A DNA stretch of 7,571 nucleotides, from NCBI GenBank assembly GCA_023336855.1, contig JAMBLK010000209.1, positions 1 to 7,571 on the forward strand, read 5' to 3'. Made by a program: the position numbers and the translations under genes. The notes below the pieces were generated by a model. It ran no database searches, was not told the origin of the DNA, and saw only the letters and a program-made list of their open reading frames with translations. Position 1 is the stretch's first letter, and each line of letters opens with the position of its first letter. Below, piece by piece: positions 5,771 to 7,571 of the stretch. Source of the stretch: Actinomycetes bacterium (lineage in GTDB: Bacteria > Actinomycetota > Acidimicrobiia > Spongiisociales > UBA5794).

Positions 5771-5827
5771 ATGGGCTCCGGCTCGGTCTTGCCGCCGTCG
5801 GAACCGGTTCCCGAATACACCGAGTGA
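5771..5827 (+). CDS. Possible 18-codon upstream ORF before the bS22 gene
   Basis: ATG 5771 opens an 18-residue frame, beginning MGSGS and ending PEYTE with three prolines between, that closes at a TGA at 5825-5827. It lies just downstream of the candidate promoter and in a different frame from the ribosomal gene. Its stop codon overlaps the GAGG that serves as the ribosome-binding site of bS22 (5826-5829), an arrangement that would let translation of the upstream ORF influence initiation. No binding site is seen for the upstream ORF itself, so it may not be translated. Confidence 0.25.
   Translation: MGSGSVLPPSEPVPEYTE
5800..5811. promoter_or_regulatory. 12-bp perfect palindrome in the bS22 leader
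   Basis: GGAACCGGTTCC is self-complementary over all 12 bases. It lies between the candidate promoter and the start codon. It could be a dimeric regulator site or a weak RNA structure, and nothing else in the window repeats it. Confidence 0.25.
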
Positions 5828-5829
5828 GG
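5826..5829 (+). promoter_or_regulatory. Ribosome-binding site of the bS22 gene
   Basis: GAGG, 8 nt before ATG 5838. It decides the short start over the longer open frame. It shares bases with the stop codon of the 5771-5827 upstream ORF. Confidence 0.6.
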
Positions 5830-5837
5830 TCTCCTGC

Positions 5838-5930
5838 ATGGGTTCGCTGATCAAGAAGCGTCGGAAGAAGATGAGCAAGCACAAGTATCGCAAGCGCATC
5901 AAGGCGAATCGCCACAAGACCAAGAAGTAG
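5838..5930 (+). CDS. Small basic ribosomal protein bS22-type (AURKAIP1/COX24 domain)
   Basis: This 30-residue protein is extremely rich in Lys and Arg: MGSLIKKRRKKMSKHKYRKR followed by a basic tail ending HKTKK. It closely follows the pattern I recall for the mycobacterial small-subunit protein called bS22, which starts MGSV-KKRRKRMSKKKHRK and has about 33 residues, and the AURKAIP1/COX24 domain shared with mitochondrial proteins. It is expected to bind rRNA in the 30S subunit near the decoding side and the intersubunit bridge. ATG 5838 is chosen over an in-frame start at 5673 because only the last 30 codons look like the family and a GAGG lies 8 nt upstream. The gene is probably monocistronic and divergent from the amidotransferase. 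It is followed by the heptamer repeat and a hairpin. Confidence 0.9.
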   Translation: MGSLIKKRRKKMSKHKYRKRIKANRHKTKK

Positions 5931-5943
5931 TGGCGCTGCCGAC

Positions 5944-6048
5944 GTACTGGGTACAGAGTATTGAGTACTCGGTATCCGGTATCCGGTCCAGGGTGTAGCA
6001 GAGTCTTCGACGATCACTCAGTACTGACTACTCAGTACTGACTACTCC
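5944..6048 (+). repeat. Degenerate heptanucleotide repeat array in strict 7-bp register
   Basis: The 131-bp gap between the bS22 and PAC2 genes is filled by 7-base units. From 5944 to 5999 there are eight consecutive units, six of which begin GTA and the other two GT; GTATCCG occurs twice in succession (5972-5985). From 6017 to 6044 the 14-base unit CTCAGTACTGACTA occurs twice in tandem, itself two heptamers (GTACTGA and CTACTCA). The two blocks are exactly 77 bp (11 units) apart in register, so all of 5944-6048 can be read as 15 units, with a diverged middle (6000-6013). No protein reading is plausible. It recalls heptamer short-repeat families known from cyanobacteria, but the relation is only one of form. 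Confidence 0.75.
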
Positions 6049-6061
6049 CGGCGAAGCCGGG
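6047..6061. terminator. GC hairpin at the PAC2 stop and heptamer array end
   Basis: CCCGGCGAAGCCGGG folds as a 6-bp stem with a 3-nt loop. It starts directly after the PAC2 stop codon on the minus strand and is 116 bp downstream of the bS22 stop on the plus strand, so it may end both convergent transcripts. No T-tract follows on either strand. Confidence 0.45.
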
Positions 6062-6901
6062 TCACACGTCTTTGAGGAAGTTCTCGATCTCGTCGACGAG
6101 ATCACCGGTTCGTTCAGGGTCCATCTGACGGCCTTCCTCGGCGACTTCACGAACGTACTCGGCGAGACCGTCCGAATCTGCGACGGCCTCGTCGACCTGG
6201 AGGATGAACTCGGTCTCCATGTCCCGAAGTTCCTGGCTGTCGCCGTCGAATCCGACGATCTCTCCGGCTTTGGCGAGCAGTGCTCGCATCGCCATTGGAT
6301 TCGGGTTCGCAGCGAGGTAGTGCGGTGTTGCCGCCCAGATGCTCGTTGCCGGGATGCCGGCTTCCTTGCACGCCTCGCCGAGCACGGTAACGATTCCCGT
6401 TGGCCCTTCGTAGTCGGTTGGCGGCAGTGCTATCGACTCGAGGGAGGACGGATCCGTGACGACGCCTGAGAGAGGCACCGGCGCCGAGTGCGTGACCGAC
6501 CCGATGTAGGCGCCGAGCATCGTGACCGATTCGACGCCGTTGTCTGCGAGGACGGCGGCCACAGTGCGGGCGAACGTCTTCCAGCGGAACGTCGGTTCGT
6601 CTCCGACGACGATGACGAGGTCGTGATCCTGATCGGGTCGCTCGATAGCGTAGAAGCGTGTCTCAGGCCATGTCATGGCCTGGATGGAGCCGTCCTGGAC
6701 GGTGACCGAGGGACGGTGCTCCTGGAAATCGAAGAACTCCTCCGATTCGATGATCGCGAAGGGTCGCTGGATGTGGCGGCGCTCCAGCAGATGCCGCAGG
6801 GCGCCGGAGGCGGCGTCGCATGCGTCGTTCCATCCTTCGAACGCGAGGACCGCGCGCGGCCGGCGAAGGGATGGTTTTCCGAAGCGTCGTACGGGATCCA
6901 C
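6062..6901 (-). CDS. PAC2-family protein (proteasome-assembly-chaperone-like)
   Basis: A 279-residue PAC2-family protein, the bacterial relatives of the eukaryotic proteasome assembly chaperone 2; their role in actinobacteria is not established. Family marks are an N-terminal beta-strand leading to AFEGWNDACDAASGAL (20-35), FFDFQ (56-60), the DLVIVVGDEPTFRWKTF stretch (94-110), a central MLGAYIGSVTHSAPVP (128-143), YEGPTGIVTVLGEACKEAGI (164-183), and SIWAATPHYLAANPNP (187-202). The acidic C-terminus (230-279) is probably helical. I prefer GTG 6901 because a TAGCCT hexamer sits exactly 7 nt before it, as for leaderless genes. A TTG at 6922 would add seven residues but has no properly spaced binding site. 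It is convergent with bS22 and divergent from the hydrogenase-like gene. Proteasome genes are not in view. Confidence 0.85.
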   Translation of the reverse strand: MDPVRRFGKPSLRRPRAVLAFEGWNDACDAASGALRHLLERRHIQRPFAIIESEEFFDFQEHRPSVTVQDGSIQAMTWPETRFYAIERPDQDHDLVIVVGDEPTFRWKTFARTVAAVLADNGVESVTMLGAYIGSVTHSAPVPLSGVVTDPSSLESIALPPTDYEGPTGIVTVLGEACKEAGIPATSIWAATPHYLAANPNPMAMRALLAKAGEIVGFDGDSQELRDMETEFILQVDEAVADSDGLAEYVREVAEEGRQMDPERTGDLVDEIENFLKDV

Positions 6902-6908
6902 GACCGGA

Positions 6909-6914
6909 AGGCTA
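6909..6914 (-). promoter_or_regulatory. Putative -10 element of a leaderless transcript
   Basis: TAGCCT on the minus strand ends 7 nt before GTG 6901. It supports the shorter start of the PAC2 gene. No clear -35 is visible. Confidence 0.35.
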
Positions 6915-6950
6915 TCGGGCAACCGCCTTAGCGTGCCTGAGATCTGCGAT

Positions 6951-6966
6951 AGGGCCGAACGGCCCT
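6951..6966. promoter_or_regulatory. Inverted repeat in the divergent PAC2/hydrogenase-like intergenic region
   Basis: AGGGCCGAACGGCCCT has 7-bp complementary arms around AA. It lies between two divergent genes, about 50 bp from the PAC2 start and 75 bp from the GTG at 7042. It could be an operator shared by both promoters, or a hairpin in the PAC2 leader if transcription starts further upstream. I cannot assign a regulator. Confidence 0.35.
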
Positions 6967-7033
6967 CTACGTAAGACCTCCGACCCTATACCGCTTCGGT
7001 CGCAGTTCGTAGCGTGTGACGGAGTATCCCGGG

Positions 7034-7045
7034 ATGGAGCCGTGA
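7034..7045 (+). promoter_or_regulatory. Three-codon mini-ORF overlapping the GTG start
   Basis: ATG GAG CCG TGA (7034-7045) has a CGGAG at 7020-7024, 9 nt before it. Its stop overlaps the GTG at 7042 in a GTGA arrangement. The hydrogenase-like gene has no well-spaced binding site of its own, so the mini-ORF could recruit the ribosome and hand it over. It could also be chance. Confidence 0.3.
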
Positions 7046-7571
7046 CAGAAACACTCGTCATTGATCGTGAGGGCGTCGACGCTCTCATTACCGCACTCAT
7101 CGATCGAAGCTACGAAGTGGTCGGTCCGACCGTTCGCAGCCAGACCATTCTCTACGACACGATCACGTCGACCGCCGACCTGCCGGTCGGCATACGTGAC
7201 CGACAGGAAGCCGGAACCTACCGACTCGAGGACCGTGGCGACGATGCTCTTTTCGGGTACGTCGTCGGACCTCAGTCGTGGAAACAGTTCCTCACGCCAT
7301 CGGGGACGGTGTTCTGGAAAGGACTCCGAACCGAAGACGGATTCGAGACCGTTGAACCCGAGGAGGCGCCGAGCTACGCGTTCTTCGGAGCACGTCCATG
7401 TGAAGTCGCGGCGCTGAAGATCCAGGACGACGTGTACCTGCCGGTCGAGGACGGCATCTATACCGAGCGACGGAAGAAGTCGTTCACGGTCGCCGTGAAC
7501 TGCACCGAACCCGCCGCGACGTGCTTCTGTGCGTCGGTCGGAACCGGGCCGGATGTCACCGAAGGCTACGA
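7042..7571 (+). CDS. Iron-sulfur subunit, NiFe-hydrogenase beta / AsrA-like (partial, 5' part)
   Basis: The first 176 codons of a gene that continues beyond the window. The fragment matches the 4Fe-4S dicluster protein family that includes sulfhydrogenase subunit beta (HydB/HyhB of group 3b NiFe hydrogenases) and anaerobic sulfite reductase subunit A; these pass electrons between NAD(P)H-side flavin subunits and the catalytic unit. Marks are YVVGPQSWKQFLTPS (73-87), FFGARPCEVAALKIQDD (114-130) with C120, and NCTEPAATCFCASVGTGPD (153-171) with C154, C161 and C163. The usual C-terminal ferredoxin-like clusters would lie outside the window. GTG 7042 is the start because the frame upstream has no ATG, GTG or TTG nearby and no homology. 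The absent 3' end and downstream genes prevent deciding between hydrogenase and sulfite reductase. Actinobacterial context favours a group 3b-like hydrogenase. Confidence 0.8.
   Translation, partial: MTETLVIDREGVDALITALIDRSYEVVGPTVRSQTILYDTITSTADLPVGIRDRQEAGTYRLEDRGDDALFGYVVGPQSWKQFLTPSGTVFWKGLRTEDGFETVEPEEAPSYAFFGARPCEVAALKIQDDVYLPVEDGIYTERRKKSFTVAVNCTEPAATCFCASVGTGPDVTEGY

Noticed and set aside
5673..5930. 85-codon start for the bS22 gene
   Set aside because: The first 55 residues are unlike the family, overlap the divergent amidotransferase start and lack a binding site; the conserved protein begins at 5838.
5944..6048. CRISPR array
   Set aside because: Units are only 7 or 14 bp with no unique spacers, and no cas genes are nearby.

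Overview
The window is GC-rich, gene-dense bacterial DNA that most likely comes from an actinobacterium (Actinomycetota, possibly the Acidimicrobiia). Support for this is a 30-codon ribosomal protein of the mycobacterial bS22 (AURKAIP1/COX24 domain) type, an actinobacterial-style PAC2 protein and DinB, T-A-N-N-N-T promoter hexamers placed 6-7 nt before start codons as in leaderless actinobacterial genes, and GTG starts. No phage, insertion sequence, CRISPR array or rRNA was found.

Layout. Positions 1-152 hold no gene I can name. A minus-strand cluster follows: a 61-residue two-helix membrane protein (153-338), a tRNA-Gly with anticodon CCC and an encoded CCA end (393-466), and a second small two-helix membrane protein (505-729). 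From 837 the plus strand carries a 320-residue multi-pass membrane protein of unknown function, whose last codons run through a perfect 15-bp inverted repeat (1697-1748). Then come a Y-family DNA polymerase IV (dinB, 1876-3117), a CDF metal-cation transporter of the SLC30A9-like type (3154-4065) and homoserine kinase (thrB, 4062-4898). The transporter and thrB overlap by ATGA. A minus-strand class I glutamine amidotransferase of the PuuD/peptidase C26 type (4909-5682) converges on thrB.

Divergent from the amidotransferase is the bS22-type gene (5838-5930), preceded by a possible 18-codon upstream ORF. Between it and the convergent PAC2-family gene (6062-6901, minus) lies a degenerate repeat in strict 7-bp register (5944-6048) ending in a GC hairpin. 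Divergent from PAC2, a gene starting with GTG at 7042 runs off the window. Its cysteine pattern matches the iron-sulfur beta subunit of group 3 (sulfhydrogenase/HyhB-like) NiFe hydrogenases or anaerobic sulfite reductase subunit A, so a hydrogenase operon probably begins here.

The genes are mostly unrelated housekeeping and stress functions (translesion synthesis, metal transport, threonine synthesis, glutamyl-amide hydrolysis, translation) and do not form one pathway. The least explained signals are the heptamer-register repeats between genes, the palindrome inside the membrane-protein gene, the recurring TANNNT-N6/7-start arrangement at four genes, and small ORFs whose stop codons touch the start region of the next gene at bS22 and at the hydrogenase-like gene. 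I see no convincing new defence or mobile system.
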